Positions 7,817 through 18,042 are shown, counted from the first letter of the stretch. The stretch: DNA of 64,000 bases from Micromonospora haikouensis (GCF_900091595.1 NZ_FMCW01000009.1:124001-188000); one strand, 5' to 3'. The notes: generated by a model not told the origin, from the letters alone. Numbers and translations: made by a program.

Positions 7817-8764
7817 GTGCGGAGCTTCGCGGTCTCTGCCCTGGACGAGCCACCGTTTCCCCCGCGCCGGCACGCCGGCACCGATCTGGCCGCCGCGCAG
7901 AGCCTGGGCTGGGCGCAGGCGTTCGGCCTGATCACCAACGGACGCCGGATGCACCGCCTGCGGCACGCCGCCGCCGCCGAGCTGGCCGGTCGCACCTGCC
8001 CGGACGCGCCCGCCGACCGGCTGCGCCTGCTCACCGACCTGATCACCTGGCTCTTCGTCGTCGACGACGCCTGCGACGACGACGGGCTCGGCGACGCGCC
8101 CACCCGGCTCGCCCCGGTCGTCGCCGACCTGCTGGACGTGCTGGACCGGCACGGCGCCCCGGGCCTTCCCCCCGCCGGCGGTCCGCTGGGCGCCGCCCTG
8201 GACGACCTCTGCCGGCGGATCCGGGCCCACGGGCACCCGCCGCTGCTGCTGCGCTTCGTCGGCCAGCTGCGCGACTACCTGCTGGCCCTGCTGTGGGAGG
8301 CGGCGAACCGGGAGCACGGCCGGGTGCCCGGGGTGGCCGAGTACGTCTCGCTGCGCCGGCACACCGGGGCGGTGCATCCCGCGTTCACCCTGACCGACCT
8401 CGCGTACGACGCGCCGCCGGAGGCGGACCGCCGCGTCGAGCCGGCGCTCGTCGACGTCGAGACCCTGGCGGCGGACCTGGTCTGCTGGTGCAACGACCTG
8501 TTCTCGTACGGCAAGGAGAACCGGGCGGGGCCGGACGCGCACAACCTGGTCAGCGCGATCGCGGCCGAGACCGGCCGGGGCGAGCCGGCGGCGCTGCGGG
8601 CCGCCGCCGAGCGGTTCAACCGGGCCCTGGCGTGCTACGCCGAGCGGGAGGCGGCCCTGGGCGACGCCGACGACGACCCGGCGCTGCGCTCGTTCCTGGC
8701 GGCCCGCCGCAACTGGGTGCGGGCCACCTACGACTGGTCGCTGCGGGCCGCCCGGTACGCCTGA
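7817..8764 (+). CDS. Class I terpene synthase (terpene cyclase)
   Basis: A 315-residue single-domain bacterial class I terpene synthase that would ionise a prenyl diphosphate and cyclise it. All diagnostic elements are present: the Asp-rich motif DDACD (residues 83-87), the pyrophosphate-sensor Arg near residue 180 (SLRRHTG), the NSE metal triad NDLFSYGKE (226-234) and the C-terminal RY pair (313-314). GTG 7817 follows an AGGGGGTG ribosome site. No prenyltransferase, P450 or methyltransferase adjoins it, so it is a stand-alone cyclase drawing on the cell's FPP/GPP pool. The product cannot be predicted; hallmark sequences of geosmin synthase (two domains) are absent. Confidence 0.93.
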   Translation: MRSFAVSALDEPPFPPRRHAGTDLAAAQSLGWAQAFGLITNGRRMHRLRHAAAAELAGRTCPDAPADRLRLLTDLITWLFVVDDACDDDGLGDAPTRLAPVVADLLDVLDRHGAPGLPPAGGPLGAALDDLCRRIRAHGHPPLLLRFVGQLRDYLLALLWEAANREHGRVPGVAEYVSLRRHTGAVHPAFTLTDLAYDAPPEADRRVEPALVDVETLAADLVCWCNDLFSYGKENRAGPDAHNLVSAIAAETGRGEPAALRAAAERFNRALACYAEREAALGDADDDPALRSFLAARRNWVRATYDWSLRAARYA

Positions 8765-8846
8765 TCCGCCCCGGGGGCCCCGGCGGGTCGCCGCGAGGAC
8801 TAGCCGATGCGCGGTGCAGGCAATACCCTTCGGTAACCGCAAACGA

Positions 8847-8862
8847 CGTGACCCCCGTCACG
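8847..8862 (+). promoter_or_regulatory. Inverted repeat in the fadD leader
   Basis: CGTGAC-CCCC-GTCACG, a perfect 6-bp inverted repeat, lies 27 bp before the acyl-CoA ligase start and 18 bp after a -10-like TACCCT (8824-8829). It could be a fatty-acid-responsive operator. That is inference from position only. Confidence 0.4.
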
Positions 8863-8889
8863 CCTCCACCCCTGAAGGCGGCTACAGCG

Positions 8890-10716
<1,827 letters not shown>

Positions 10717-10764
10717 GCCGCTTCCCCCGGCGGTCCCCGCCCACGCGGCGCCGACCCACCGGCG

Positions 10765-10792
10765 GCCGTGCCCCACCGTCCCGGGGCACGGC
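10765..10792. terminator. Bidirectional hairpin between fadD and ltrA
   Basis: GCCGTGCCCC and GGGGCACGGC form a perfect 10-bp stem around an 8-nt loop, between two convergent genes. There is no U-tract on either strand, so it resembles the hairpin-only terminators of high-GC actinobacteria. Confidence 0.6.
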
Positions 10793-10862
10793 TGCCGGTC
10801 GCCGCGGGGCGCGGAGGCGGGCGGAGTCACAGCGCGGAAGCGGACGAAGGCGCGGCCCGGGC

Positions 10863-12167
10863 TCACAGGTGCTCGGCGCGCCACCTGCTCGCCTCGGCCT
10901 CGGCCTCCGTCTGCTCCGCCAGCGCCAACTGGCGGACCCGGTGCCGGCGGCGCCCCTCTCCCCGGGTCTCCACCGCGACCAGCGCCACGCAGACCACCCC
11001 CAGCAGCAGCAGCGCGTGCAGGGCCCCGATCCGGGCGGCCAGCGGCGAGAGCAGGGCCAGCAGCGCCACCGCGACCACCGGCGGCCAGCGCAGCACCCGC
11101 AGCACCCGCACCCCGCAGGCGACGAGGCTGAGCAGGTAGAGGCCGACCCCGCCGTAGAGCACGAGGATCCAGAACGCCCCCAGCGGCTCGCCCCAGGCCG
11201 GCGAGGTCGGGTCCGCCGCCTCGACGAGCAGGTCCTTGATCCCGAGGGCGAAGAAGATCACCCCGGTGACGATCGGCAGGTGCAGGTACGTGTACGCGTC
11301 CCGGGCCAGCCGGGCCCGCGCCACCGGGTCGCGGGCCCGGTGCAGCGCCTGCTCGACGTCGAGCGCCAGGACGTCGAAGTACGCCCACCACAGCGTCGCC
11401 GCGATCGCGATGCCGGTCACCGCGGCGACCACCACCGGCCAGGTCAGCGGCAGGCCGGTGACGAACTTCGAGCCCAGCCCGAGCGCGATGATCGACTCGC
11501 CGAGCGCGATCAGCACCATCAGGGCGTGCCGCTCCGCCCAGTGCCCCGCCGACACCACCACCCAGTACGCGCCGCCGAGGCTCGTCCCGGCCACGTACTC
11601 CAGGGTCAGCGCGGCGGCCCAGAAGGCCAGCTGCAGGGCCGTCGCCGTGCCGTCGTGGGCGATCCGCGGCGGCACCAGCGCGGCCGCGACGAGCAGGGCC
11701 GCCGCGACCACCGGCAGCCCGGCAAGCCACGCCCAGCGCCGCAGCCGCACCGGGTCGCCCCGGGCCACCCAGCCGAAGACCGCGAGCTGCGAGGCGCGGA
11801 CCAGGAAGTAGCAGCTCGCGAAGACCAGCGGACCGTTCAGCCCGCCGGGCCGGTCCGTGAACGCGCCCGGCATGCTCAGGGCCAGCAGGAAGGTCGCGGC
11901 GATCGTGACGAAGCCGACCAGCGGCAGGATCCCCTGGTCGGCGCGGATCGCGTTGCCGAGCCCGGCGAAGCCCGTCCAGCACCACCACAGCAGCCCCAGC
12001 ACGAGCAGGCAGCGGCACAGGTTGACGGGGCTCGGGTAGTACACGGTCAGCGTGGTGACGTTGAGGAACGCGTAGACGAAGACCAGGTCGTAGAAGAGCT
12101 CCAGCCGGGTGGTGCGCGAGCCGGGCGCGCCGGGGCGCACCCCGAGCGACCGTCCCCCGCTGCCCAC
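10863..12167 (-). CDS. Low temperature requirement protein A (LtrA) family membrane protein
   Basis: A 434-residue polytopic protein with about ten hydrophobic segments and both LtrA signatures: the N-terminal RLELFYDLVFVYAF and the central HWAERHALMVLIALGESI. The family was named from Listeria cold growth; its biochemical role is unknown. The C-terminus is a charged cytoplasmic tail. GTG 12167 has a weak ribosome site and a GTG about eight codons downstream is equally possible, so the first 10-20 residues are uncertain. It lies downstream of the MocR gene on the same strand, 78 bp apart. Confidence 0.88.
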   Translation of the reverse strand: MGSGGRSLGVRPGAPGSRTTRLELFYDLVFVYAFLNVTTLTVYYPSPVNLCRCLLVLGLLWWCWTGFAGLGNAIRADQGILPLVGFVTIAATFLLALSMPGAFTDRPGGLNGPLVFASCYFLVRASQLAVFGWVARGDPVRLRRWAWLAGLPVVAAALLVAAALVPPRIAHDGTATALQLAFWAAALTLEYVAGTSLGGAYWVVVSAGHWAERHALMVLIALGESIIALGLGSKFVTGLPLTWPVVVAAVTGIAIAATLWWAYFDVLALDVEQALHRARDPVARARLARDAYTYLHLPIVTGVIFFALGIKDLLVEAADPTSPAWGEPLGAFWILVLYGGVGLYLLSLVACGVRVLRVLRWPPVVAVALLALLSPLAARIGALHALLLLGVVCVALVAVETRGEGRRRHRVRQLALAEQTEAEAEASRWRAEHL

Positions 12168-12245
12168 CCCCGCAGTCTCCCAACCCGGGGCCGCCGGGCA
12201 GCCGGGTTCGGCCGGATCGGTGGACCGCGCGGGCGGGCGGCCGGG

Positions 12246-13703
12246 TCAGGCGATGACCGCCGGTTCCTGCCAGCGCGGGCGGCTGGCGCGGTCCAGGTCG
12301 TAGCGGACCGCCGCGAGCCGGCCGACGGCCTCCGCCAGGTCCGCGGCGGGCAGCGTGAACGGCAGCCGCAGGAAGCGTTCGAGGGTGCCGTCCAGGCCGA
12401 ACCGGGGGCCGGGCGCCAGCCGTACGCCGACCTCCTCGGCGGCGCGGGCCAGCGCGCTGGAGATCGGCCCGTCCAGCTCCACCCAGAGCGTCACTCCGCC
12501 GCGCGGCGCGGTGACCCGCCAGTCGGGCAGGCGGCGCGCGAGCGCGTCGGTCAGGGCGTCGCGCTGGGCGGCGAGCTGGGTGCGGCGGGCGGCCACGATG
12601 GCCGGCGCGTCGGCGAGCAGGTGGACCGCGACGAGCTGGTCGAGCACCGGGCTGGCCATGTCCACCCCGACCCGGGCGGCGGCGAGCCGCTGCACCTGCG
12701 GGGCGGACGCGCGGACCCAGCCGATGCGCAGGCCACCCCAGTAGGGCTTGCTCATCCCGCCGATGGAGATCACCCGGGAGTGCCGGTCGAACGTGGCGAC
12801 GGGCGGGGGCAGCTCGGTGCCGTCCAGCGGCAGGTCCACGAACGACTCGTCGATCACCAGGTCGGTGCCGGCCGCGTGGGCCGCGGCGACCACCCGCTCG
12901 CGCAGCTCGGCCGGCATCAGGTGCCCGGTCGGGTTCTGGAAGTCGGGGATCAGGTACGCCAGCTTCGGCCGCCCCTGACGCAGGCTGCCCAGCAGCAGGT
13001 CGGCGTCCCAGCCGGCGGCGTCGGTGGCCAGCCCGTGGGTGGTGATCCGGGCCCGGCGGGCGGCGAGGGCAGCGAGGGCGTTCGGGTACGTCGGCGACTC
13101 GACCAGCACGTTGCCCCCGGGTGCCAGGGCCAGCCGCAGCACCAGGTCGAGCGCGTGCTGGGTGCCGCTGGTGACCATGATCTGGTCGGGTGAGGTGGGC
13201 AGGCCCCGCGCCGTGTAGCCGGCGGCGACCGCCTCGCGCAGCTCGATGACGCCGGTCGGGTGGTAGCCGGCCCCGCCCAGGTAGCGGGGCAGGTCCTCGG
13301 CGGCGGCCCGGGCGGCGGGCAGCAGCTCGGGCGGCGCGGCCAGCGCGGCCACCCCGAGGTCGATCATGTCGCGGTCGTCCAGCGGGGTCCACAGGCCGGT
13401 GCTGGCCACCCGGTGGGTGCCCGGGAGCATCGTCCAGCTGCCCGCCCCCCGGCGGCTGGCCAGATGGCCGCTCTCCCGCAACTGCCGGTACGCGGCGGTC
13501 ACCGTGGTCCGGCTGATCCGCAGCGCCTCGGCCAGCTCCCGCTCGGCCGGCAGGCGTACCCCCAGGGGCAGGCGGCCGTCGGCGAGCAGCCCCCGGACGG
13601 CGCCGGCGAGCGCGGCGTAGTCGGGGCTGCGTCGGCGGCCCGGCAGCGCGTGCCACTGGCCAAGGAGCCGAGCCAATTGGACCCCACGCACCTGACTTGT
13701 CAT
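12246..13703 (-). CDS. MocR-type regulator (GntR HTH fused to aminotransferase-like domain)
   Basis: A 485-residue PLP-dependent transcription factor. The winged HTH of the GntR family spans about residues 25-90 (LPAERELAEALRISRTTVTAAYRQL), followed by a fold-type I aminotransferase domain with the PLP-lysine region ISIGGMSKPYWGGLRIGW. ATG 13703 follows a GGGAGGG ribosome site. It is divergent from a YczE-type membrane protein, a pairing found repeatedly for MocR proteins. Direct ATTGGC repeats between the two genes are probable binding sites, and the effector is probably an amine or PLP adduct. Confidence 0.92.
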   Translation of the reverse strand: MTSQVRGVQLARLLGQWHALPGRRRSPDYAALAGAVRGLLADGRLPLGVRLPAERELAEALRISRTTVTAAYRQLRESGHLASRRGAGSWTMLPGTHRVASTGLWTPLDDRDMIDLGVAALAAPPELLPAARAAAEDLPRYLGGAGYHPTGVIELREAVAAGYTARGLPTSPDQIMVTSGTQHALDLVLRLALAPGGNVLVESPTYPNALAALAARRARITTHGLATDAAGWDADLLLGSLRQGRPKLAYLIPDFQNPTGHLMPAELRERVVAAAHAAGTDLVIDESFVDLPLDGTELPPPVATFDRHSRVISIGGMSKPYWGGLRIGWVRASAPQVQRLAAARVGVDMASPVLDQLVAVHLLADAPAIVAARRTQLAAQRDALTDALARRLPDWRVTAPRGGVTLWVELDGPISSALARAAEEVGVRLAPGPRFGLDGTLERFLRLPFTLPAADLAEAVGRLAAVRYDLDRASRPRWQEPAVIA

Positions 13704-13718
13704 GGCCACCCTCCCGAT

Positions 13719-13776
13719 ATTGGCTCTCCCCACCGCCGGATTGGCACCTAGGGTGGCATGCATGGTGGCAATTGGC
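13719..13776 (+). promoter_or_regulatory. ATTGGC direct repeats in the mocR-yczE intergenic region
   Basis: ATTGGC occurs at 13719, 13740 and 13771, so the spacings are 21 and 31 bp, about two and three helical turns and on one face of the DNA. A related CCAATTGG lies at 13673 inside mocR. MocR regulators are known to bind direct repeats. The second copy abuts the -10-like TAGGGT (13749-13754) of the membrane-protein gene. Confidence 0.6.
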
Positions 13777-14430
13777 AATCTGCGGCAGCAGCCCGTCCGG
13801 CGGCTGGTCCAGCTCTACGCGGGCCTGACCCTCTACGGCGTCAGCATGGCGCTGATGATCCGCTCCGGCCTCGGCCTCGACCCGTGGGACGTCTTCCACC
13901 AGGGCGTCGCCCGCCGGACCGGCCTGTCGTTCGGCACCGTCACCATCGCCGTCGGCGCGCTCGTGCTGCTGCTGTGGGTCCCGCTGCGCCAACGACCGGG
14001 CCTCGGCACGGTCAGCAACGTGCTGGTGATCGGCCTCGTGGTCGACGCCACCCTGGCCCTGCTGCCCGGCGGGGCCCCGCTGGCGGCGCGGGCGGCGCTG
14101 CTGGTCGTCGGGATCGTCGCCAACGGCGCCGCCACCGCCCTCTACCTGGGCGCGCGGCTCGGCCCGGGCCCCCGCGACGGCCTGATGACCGGGTACGTGG
14201 CGCGCCGCCCCGGACGGTCGGTCCGGCTGGTCCGCACCGTCATCGAGGTCACCGTGCTGGCCCTCGGCTGGCTGCTCGGCGGCACCGTCGGCGTCGGCAC
14301 CGTCGCGTACGCCCTCACCATCGGGCCGCTGGCCCAACTGTTCCTGCCGATGTTCACCGTCGAGGCGGAACCGGCCGGGGCGGGACCGGTCGAGGTGGGG
14401 GTCGCCGAGCCGCGCCCCGCCGGACCGTGA
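13762..14430 (+). CDS. YczE/YitT-family membrane protein
   Basis: A 222-residue integral membrane protein of the YczE family, with five or more hydrophobic segments and the motif GLGLDPWDVFHQGVARRTGLSFGT that characterises it. The function is unknown; such proteins are often paired with MocR regulators and suspected to move amines or vitamin B6-related compounds. ATG 13762 (or GTG 13765) lies 7 nt after a -10-like TAGGGT, so the transcript is probably leaderless. An ATTGGC operator copy overlaps the first codons. Confidence 0.85.
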   Translation: MVAIGNLRQQPVRRLVQLYAGLTLYGVSMALMIRSGLGLDPWDVFHQGVARRTGLSFGTVTIAVGALVLLLWVPLRQRPGLGTVSNVLVIGLVVDATLALLPGGAPLAARAALLVVGIVANGAATALYLGARLGPGPRDGLMTGYVARRPGRSVRLVRTVIEVTVLALGWLLGGTVGVGTVAYALTIGPLAQLFLPMFTVEAEPAGAGPVEVGVAEPRPAGP

Positions 14431-14515
14431 CCACGTAACCGCGCTGAGCTGCGGCGACACCCGTACCGGAAAAGTAGGTGTTTCCTCCGGCGGCGGCGCA
14501 CGGCATCATTCCTGC

Positions 14516-14977
14516 ATGGGGGAGAGCGGATGGCGCTGGACCGACGCCTGGATCTTCGTTTCGCTGGTGATCGCCAACGGTGCCGGCCGGCACCGCAGGG
14601 CGGCGTCCACGCGGCGCCCCGAGGGCGTCCGGCTCGCTGACGTGCTCTCCACAGCCGACCACCTCAACCACGCCATCCCCGAGCGGCAGGAGGTGGAGAC
14701 CGCCGTCCGCCGGCTCGTCGGCGCCGGCCTGGTCAGCGTCACCGACGGCTGGTTCCGGCTCACCCCCGACGGGGAGAAGCTCTGGCGCTCCCGCCCGAGC
14801 GCCGGCCTGGCCACAGCCGTCGACACCGTGCAGGGCGTGCTGAGCCGACGGCACGCCCCGGGCAGCGCCGACTGGACCCTCCCCGAGGACGAACACGCCG
14901 CCGCCGTGCAGGAGTACGCCGTCCGCTCGATCCCGGCCCCGCGCCGCTCGCCGGAGGGCCACTCCGGGCGGCACTGA
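14516..14977 (+). CDS. Conserved hypothetical protein with winged-helix-like core
   Basis: A 153-residue soluble protein of unknown function. The middle (LADVLSTADHLNHAIPERQEVETAVRRLVGAGLVSV, split here only by description) reads as a helix-turn-helix plus wing, followed by a WFRLTPDGEKLW strand typical of MarR/PadR-like wings. A DNA-binding role is possible but unproven. No ribosome site is visible; a CATCAT box 8 nt before ATG 14516 suggests a leaderless start. It is convergent with hisF and has no operon partner. Confidence 0.65.
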   Translation: MGESGWRWTDAWIFVSLVIANGAGRHRRAASTRRPEGVRLADVLSTADHLNHAIPERQEVETAVRRLVGAGLVSVTDGWFRLTPDGEKLWRSRPSAGLATAVDTVQGVLSRRHAPGSADWTLPEDEHAAAVQEYAVRSIPAPRRSPEGHSGRH

Positions 14978-15061
14978 CGGGCGAGGCGCGACGCCGGGTG
15001 TCGACGGGCCTGGAGCGGCCCGCCACGGGGTCGCACCGCGGCGGCTCGGCCCGGCACCGAC

Positions 15062-15117
15062 GGGCGGGACCGGATCGCCCGGTGCCGCAGGGCGGGACCG
15101 GATCGGCCGGGGGCGCA
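15062..15117 (+). repeat. Two tandem 28-bp units between convergent genes
   Basis: Units at 15062-15089 and 15090-15117 start GGGCGGGACCGGATCG and agree at 25 of 28 positions. A third GGGCGGG begins at 15119. They lie between the 14516 gene and the 3' end of hisF, and no function is apparent. The rest of the 148-bp gap shows nothing else. Confidence 0.7.
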
Positions 15118-15125
15118 GGGGCGGG

Positions 15126-15893
15126 TCAGCGCACGGGGTGACCCGAACCGCGCAGGGCGGCCTTGACCTCGGCGACGGTCAGCTCGCCGAAGTGGAAGAC
15201 GCTGGCGGCGAGCACCGCGTCGGCCCCGGCGGCGATGGCCGGCGGGAAGTGGGCCACCTCACCCGCGCCGCCGCTGGCCACCACCGGCACGTCGACGACG
15301 GCGCGGACCGCGCCGATCAGCTCCAGGTCGAAGCCGGCCTTCGTGCCGTCGGCGTCCATCGAGTTGAGCAGGATCTCCCCCGCGCCCAGCTCGGCGCCGC
15401 GCCGCGCCCACTCGACGGCGTCGAGCCCGGTGCCCCGGCGACCGCCGTGGGTGGTGACCTCGAAGCCGCTCGCGGTGGTGCCAGCCGGCGCCCGGCGCAC
15501 GTCGAGGGAGAGCACCAGCACCTGCCGGCCGAACCGGTCGGCGATCTCGGCGATCAGCTCGGGGCGGGCGATGGCCGCGGTGTTCACCCCGACCTTGTCG
15601 GCGCCGGCCCGCAGCAGCGTGTCGACGTCGGCGACCTGCCGCACGCCGCCGCCGACGGTGAGCGGGATGAAGACCGACTCGGCGGTGCGGCGCACCACGT
15701 CGAGCATGGTGCCCCGGTCGCTGGAAGAGGCGGTCACGTCCAGGAAGGTCAGCTCGTCCGCGCCCGCCCGGTCGTACGCCGCCGCCAACTCCACCGGGTC
15801 GCCGGCGTCGCGCAGGTCGAGGAAGTTGACCCCCTTGACCACCCGCCCGGCGTCCACGTCGAGACACGGGATCACCCGCACCGCCACCGTCAT
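15126..15893 (-). CDS. hisF: Imidazole glycerol phosphate synthase cyclase subunit HisF
   Basis: Synthase subunit (255 aa) that, with ammonia from HisH, turns PRFAR into imidazole glycerol phosphate and AICAR. It is a (beta/alpha)8 barrel with catalytic Asp residues in [17 protein letters not shown] (D12) and LSLDVRRA (about D130), and the phosphate loops TVGGGVR and ASGGAGE. It lies 2.6 kb from the rest of the his locus, past ohr-ohrR and an oxidoreductase. It probably has its own promoter: TAGGCT (15901-15906 on the minus strand) lies 7 nt before the ATG, a leaderless arrangement. Confidence 0.96.
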   Translation of the reverse strand: MTVAVRVIPCLDVDAGRVVKGVNFLDLRDAGDPVELAAAYDRAGADELTFLDVTASSSDRGTMLDVVRRTAESVFIPLTVGGGVRQVADVDTLLRAGADKVGVNTAAIARPELIAEIADRFGRQVLVLSLDVRRAPAGTTASGFEVTTHGGRRGTGLDAVEWARRGAELGAGEILLNSMDADGTKAGFDLELIGAVRAVVDVPVVASGGAGEVAHFPPAIAAGADAVLAASVFHFGELTVAEVKAALRGSGHPVR

Positions 15894-15900
15894 GCCGCGA

Positions 15901-15906
15901 AGCCTA
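15901..15906 (-). promoter_or_regulatory. -10 box of a leaderless hisF transcript
   Basis: TAGGCT read on the minus strand, 7 nt upstream of the hisF ATG, without any Shine-Dalgarno sequence. It supports transcription of hisF independent of the main his operon. Confidence 0.5.
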
Positions 15907-16008
15907 TCGCCCCGGCCCGCCCCGGCGGCCGCCGAGTGAGGCCGACCACCGGCGACGGGCGGCTCCAGGGGGCGGCTCCGAGGGGCGGCTCCGCACCACG
16001 GCTCCGGG

Positions 16009-16060
16009 GGTGAGAAGGGGACCCTTCTCTACCGGAAGCGTTAACAAGGGGCCCTTCCTT
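16009..16060 (-). repeat. Dispersed 52-bp GGGGCCCC element, copy B
   Basis: Read on the minus strand it begins AAGGAAGGGCCCC, keeps the GTTAACGC core and ends CTTCTCACC. As in copy A, its first two bases are the AA of the preceding gene's TAA stop (oxidoreductase). It aligns with copy A without gaps over 52 positions. Confidence 0.8.
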
Positions 16061-17057
16061 ACAGGCGCACCAGCATCTTGCCGAGGTTGTCGCCGCGCAG
16101 CAGGCCGAGGAACGCCTCCGGGGCGGCGGCGATGCCGTCGACGACCGTCTCGTCGTACGAGAGCCTGCCCTCGCGCAGCCAGCCGGCCACCTCCTGGACG
16201 AACTGGTCGCGCAGGTGGCCGTGGTCGCCGACGAGGAAGCCGCGCAGGGTGAGCCGCTTGCCGATGAGCATCGCCAGGTTGCGCGGCGCGGCCGGCGGCT
16301 CGGTGGCGTTGTACTGGGCGATCATCCCGCAGACGGCGGCCCGGCCGTGCAGCCGCAGCGCACCGATCGCGGCCTCCAGGTGCTCGCCGCCGACGTTGTC
16401 GAAGTACACGTCGATCCCGTTCGGGGCGGCGGCGGCGAGCTGGTCGGCCACGGGGCCGTCGTGGTAGTCGAAGGCGGCGTCGAAGCCGAGCGCCCGCAGC
16501 CGCTCGACCTTGGCCGGCGAGCCGGCGCTGCCGACCACCCGGGCGGCGCCCTTCAGCTTGGCGATCTGGCCGACCATGCTGCCCACCGCGCCGGCCGCGC
16601 CGGAGACGAAGACGCTCTCCCCGGGCTGCATGGCGGCCACGTCGAGCAGGCCGGCGTACGCGGTCAGCCCGGTCATGCCGAGCACGCCCAGGTAGGCGCT
16701 CACCGGGGCCAGGGACGGGTCGACCTTGCGGGCGCCCTTGGCGTCGAGGAGCGCGTACTCCCGCCAGCCGAGGCCGTGCAGGACGGTGTCGCCGGGGACG
16801 ATCCCGTTGCCCTCACCGGCCACCACCTCGCCGACCGCGCCGCCGTCGAGCGGGGCGTCGAGGGCGAACGGCGGCACGTACGACTTGACGTCGTTCATCC
16901 GTCCGCGCATGTACGGGTCGACGGACATGAACTGGTTGCGGACCACGAGCTGGCCGGGGCCCGGGGTGGGCACCTCGGTCTCGACGAGCCGGAAGTTGTC
17001 GGCGGTCGGCCACCCCTCGGGGCGGGAGGCGAGGTGGATCTCACGGTTGACGGTCAC
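16059..17057 (-). CDS. NADP-dependent medium-chain oxidoreductase (CurA/leukotriene-B4-dehydrogenase type)
   Basis: A 332-residue zinc-independent MDR-family enzyme that would reduce alkenal/one double bonds with NADPH. Typical features are the N-terminal LVVRNQFMSVDPYMRGRM, the dinucleotide motif GAAGAVGSMVGQIAKL (about residue 155) and the DVYFDNVGGEHL stretch. GTG 17057 lies about 10 nt after GAGAGGA and gives the usual family length; an in-frame ATG further upstream adds 14 residues. It lies downstream of ohr but behind a large hairpin, so it is probably a separate unit. Its neighbours suggest a role in clearing oxidised lipids. Confidence 0.9.
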   Translation of the reverse strand: MTVNREIHLASRPEGWPTADNFRLVETEVPTPGPGQLVVRNQFMSVDPYMRGRMNDVKSYVPPFALDAPLDGGAVGEVVAGEGNGIVPGDTVLHGLGWREYALLDAKGARKVDPSLAPVSAYLGVLGMTGLTAYAGLLDVAAMQPGESVFVSGAAGAVGSMVGQIAKLKGAARVVGSAGSPAKVERLRALGFDAAFDYHDGPVADQLAAAAPNGIDVYFDNVGGEHLEAAIGALRLHGRAAVCGMIAQYNATEPPAAPRNLAMLIGKRLTLRGFLVGDHGHLRDQFVQEVAGWLREGRLSYDETVVDGIAAAPEAFLGLLRGDNLGKMLVRL

Positions 17058-17108
17058 GGTGTCGGTCGTCCTCTCGGTCGCTGGTCGGGGCTGCATCAGG
17101 CGGGGCGC

Positions 17109-17147
17109 GGCGCGCGGCGACACCCGGGTGCGCCGGCGCCGCGCGCC
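17109..17147 (-). terminator. Large GC hairpin downstream of ohr
   Basis: A perfect 11-bp stem (GGCGCGCGGCG with CGCCGCGCGCC) encloses a 17-nt loop that itself holds the palindrome CACCCGGGTG. It begins 6 bp after the ohr stop. No U-tract follows. It is the likely end of the ohrR-ohr transcript. Confidence 0.6.
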
Positions 17148-17152
17148 ACGGC

Positions 17153-17584
17153 TCAGGCGGCGAGGGTCTCGCGGACGGTGAGGGCGACCTCGACATTGCC
17201 CCGGGTCGCGTTCGAGTAGGGGCAGACCTGGTGGGCCTGGGCGACGAGCTGCTCGGCGGCCTCCCTGGGCACGGCCGGCAGGTCCACCACGAGGGCGGCG
17301 GTCAGGCCGAAGCCGCCGCTGCCGTTGGCGCCGATGCCCACCTCGGCCTCGACGACCGAGCCGGTCACGTCGGCCTTGGCGGCGCGGGCCACCCGACGCA
17401 GGGCGGAGTGGAAGCAGGCGGCGTAGCCGGCGGCGAAGAGCTGCTCCGGGTTCGCCGCGCCGCCCGCGCCGCCCAGCTCCTTCGGGATCGCGAGGCCCAG
17501 CTCGAAGGTGCCGTCGGAGGTGCGGACGTGGCCGTCGCGGCCGTCGCCGGTGGCGCGGGCGTTGGCGGTGTAGAGGACCTGCAT
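17153..17584 (-). CDS. ohr: Organic hydroperoxide resistance protein Ohr
   Basis: A 143-residue OsmC/Ohr-family thiol peroxidase that reduces organic hydroperoxides in the cytoplasm. The two redox cysteines are in the conserved settings AACFHSAL (about residue 57) and QVCPYSNATRGN (about residue 121), and the GTFELGLAIPKELGG motif near the start is diagnostic. ATG 17584 lies 5 bp after the ohrR stop with AAGGAG upstream, so the two are co-translated. Regulation is by OhrR through the site at 18043-18072. Confidence 0.95.
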   Translation of the reverse strand: MQVLYTANARATGDGRDGHVRTSDGTFELGLAIPKELGGAGGAANPEQLFAAGYAACFHSALRRVARAAKADVTGSVVEAEVGIGANGSGGFGLTAALVVDLPAVPREAAEQLVAQAHQVCPYSNATRGNVEVALTVRETLAA

Positions 17585-17589
17585 GGCGA

Positions 17590-18036
17590 TCACTTCTCCT
17601 TCTGTCGGTGGATCGTCTCGGTGACCCGGTTGAGGGTGTCGCGCAGCCCGATCAGCTCGGCCTCGGTGAGCCCGGTGGCCAGCGCCACCCGCAGCGGCAC
17701 CCCGCACATCCGCTCGCGCAGCGCGCGGCCGGCGTCGGTGAGGCGCACCTCGACCCGCCGCTCGTCGGCGGCGGACCGCGACCGGACCAGCACCCCGGCG
17801 GCCTCCAGCCGCTTGAGCAGCGGGGAGAGCGTGCCGGAGTCCAGCCGCAGGGCGGCGCCCAGCTCGGAGACGGTGGGCGCGTCGTCGCCGCGCTCCCAGA
17901 GCACCAGCAGCACCAGGTATTGCGGGTAGGTGAGCCCGAACTCGTCGAGGATCGGCCGGTAGACGTCGGTGAGGGCGCGCGACGCGGCGTAGAGCGCGAA
18001 GCACACCTGCCGTCCCAGCACCAGATCGTCGGTCAC
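17590..18036 (-). CDS. ohrR: MarR-family organic peroxide sensor OhrR
   Basis: A 148-residue repressor of ohr. The peroxide-sensing Cys lies in QVCFALYAASRAL (about residue 12), with the partner Tyr contexts typical of OhrR. The winged HTH (PTVSELGAALRLDSGTLSPLLKRLE, about residues 60-85) and wing (RSAADERRVEVRLT) follow. GTG 18036 lies 6 nt downstream of a TATGTT -10 box, so the mRNA is leaderless. It autoregulates with ohr. Confidence 0.94.
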   Translation of the reverse strand: MTDDLVLGRQVCFALYAASRALTDVYRPILDEFGLTYPQYLVLLVLWERGDDAPTVSELGAALRLDSGTLSPLLKRLEAAGVLVRSRSAADERRVEVRLTDAGRALRERMCGVPLRVALATGLTEAELIGLRDTLNRVTETIHRQKEK

Positions 18037-18042
18037 GGGGAA

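Noticed and set aside
7689..8889. A terpene biosynthetic gene cluster around the synthase
   Set aside because: Neighbours are a TIGR03085 protein and a fatty acyl-CoA ligase, with no prenyl transferase, P450 or methyltransferase; treated as a stand-alone enzyme.
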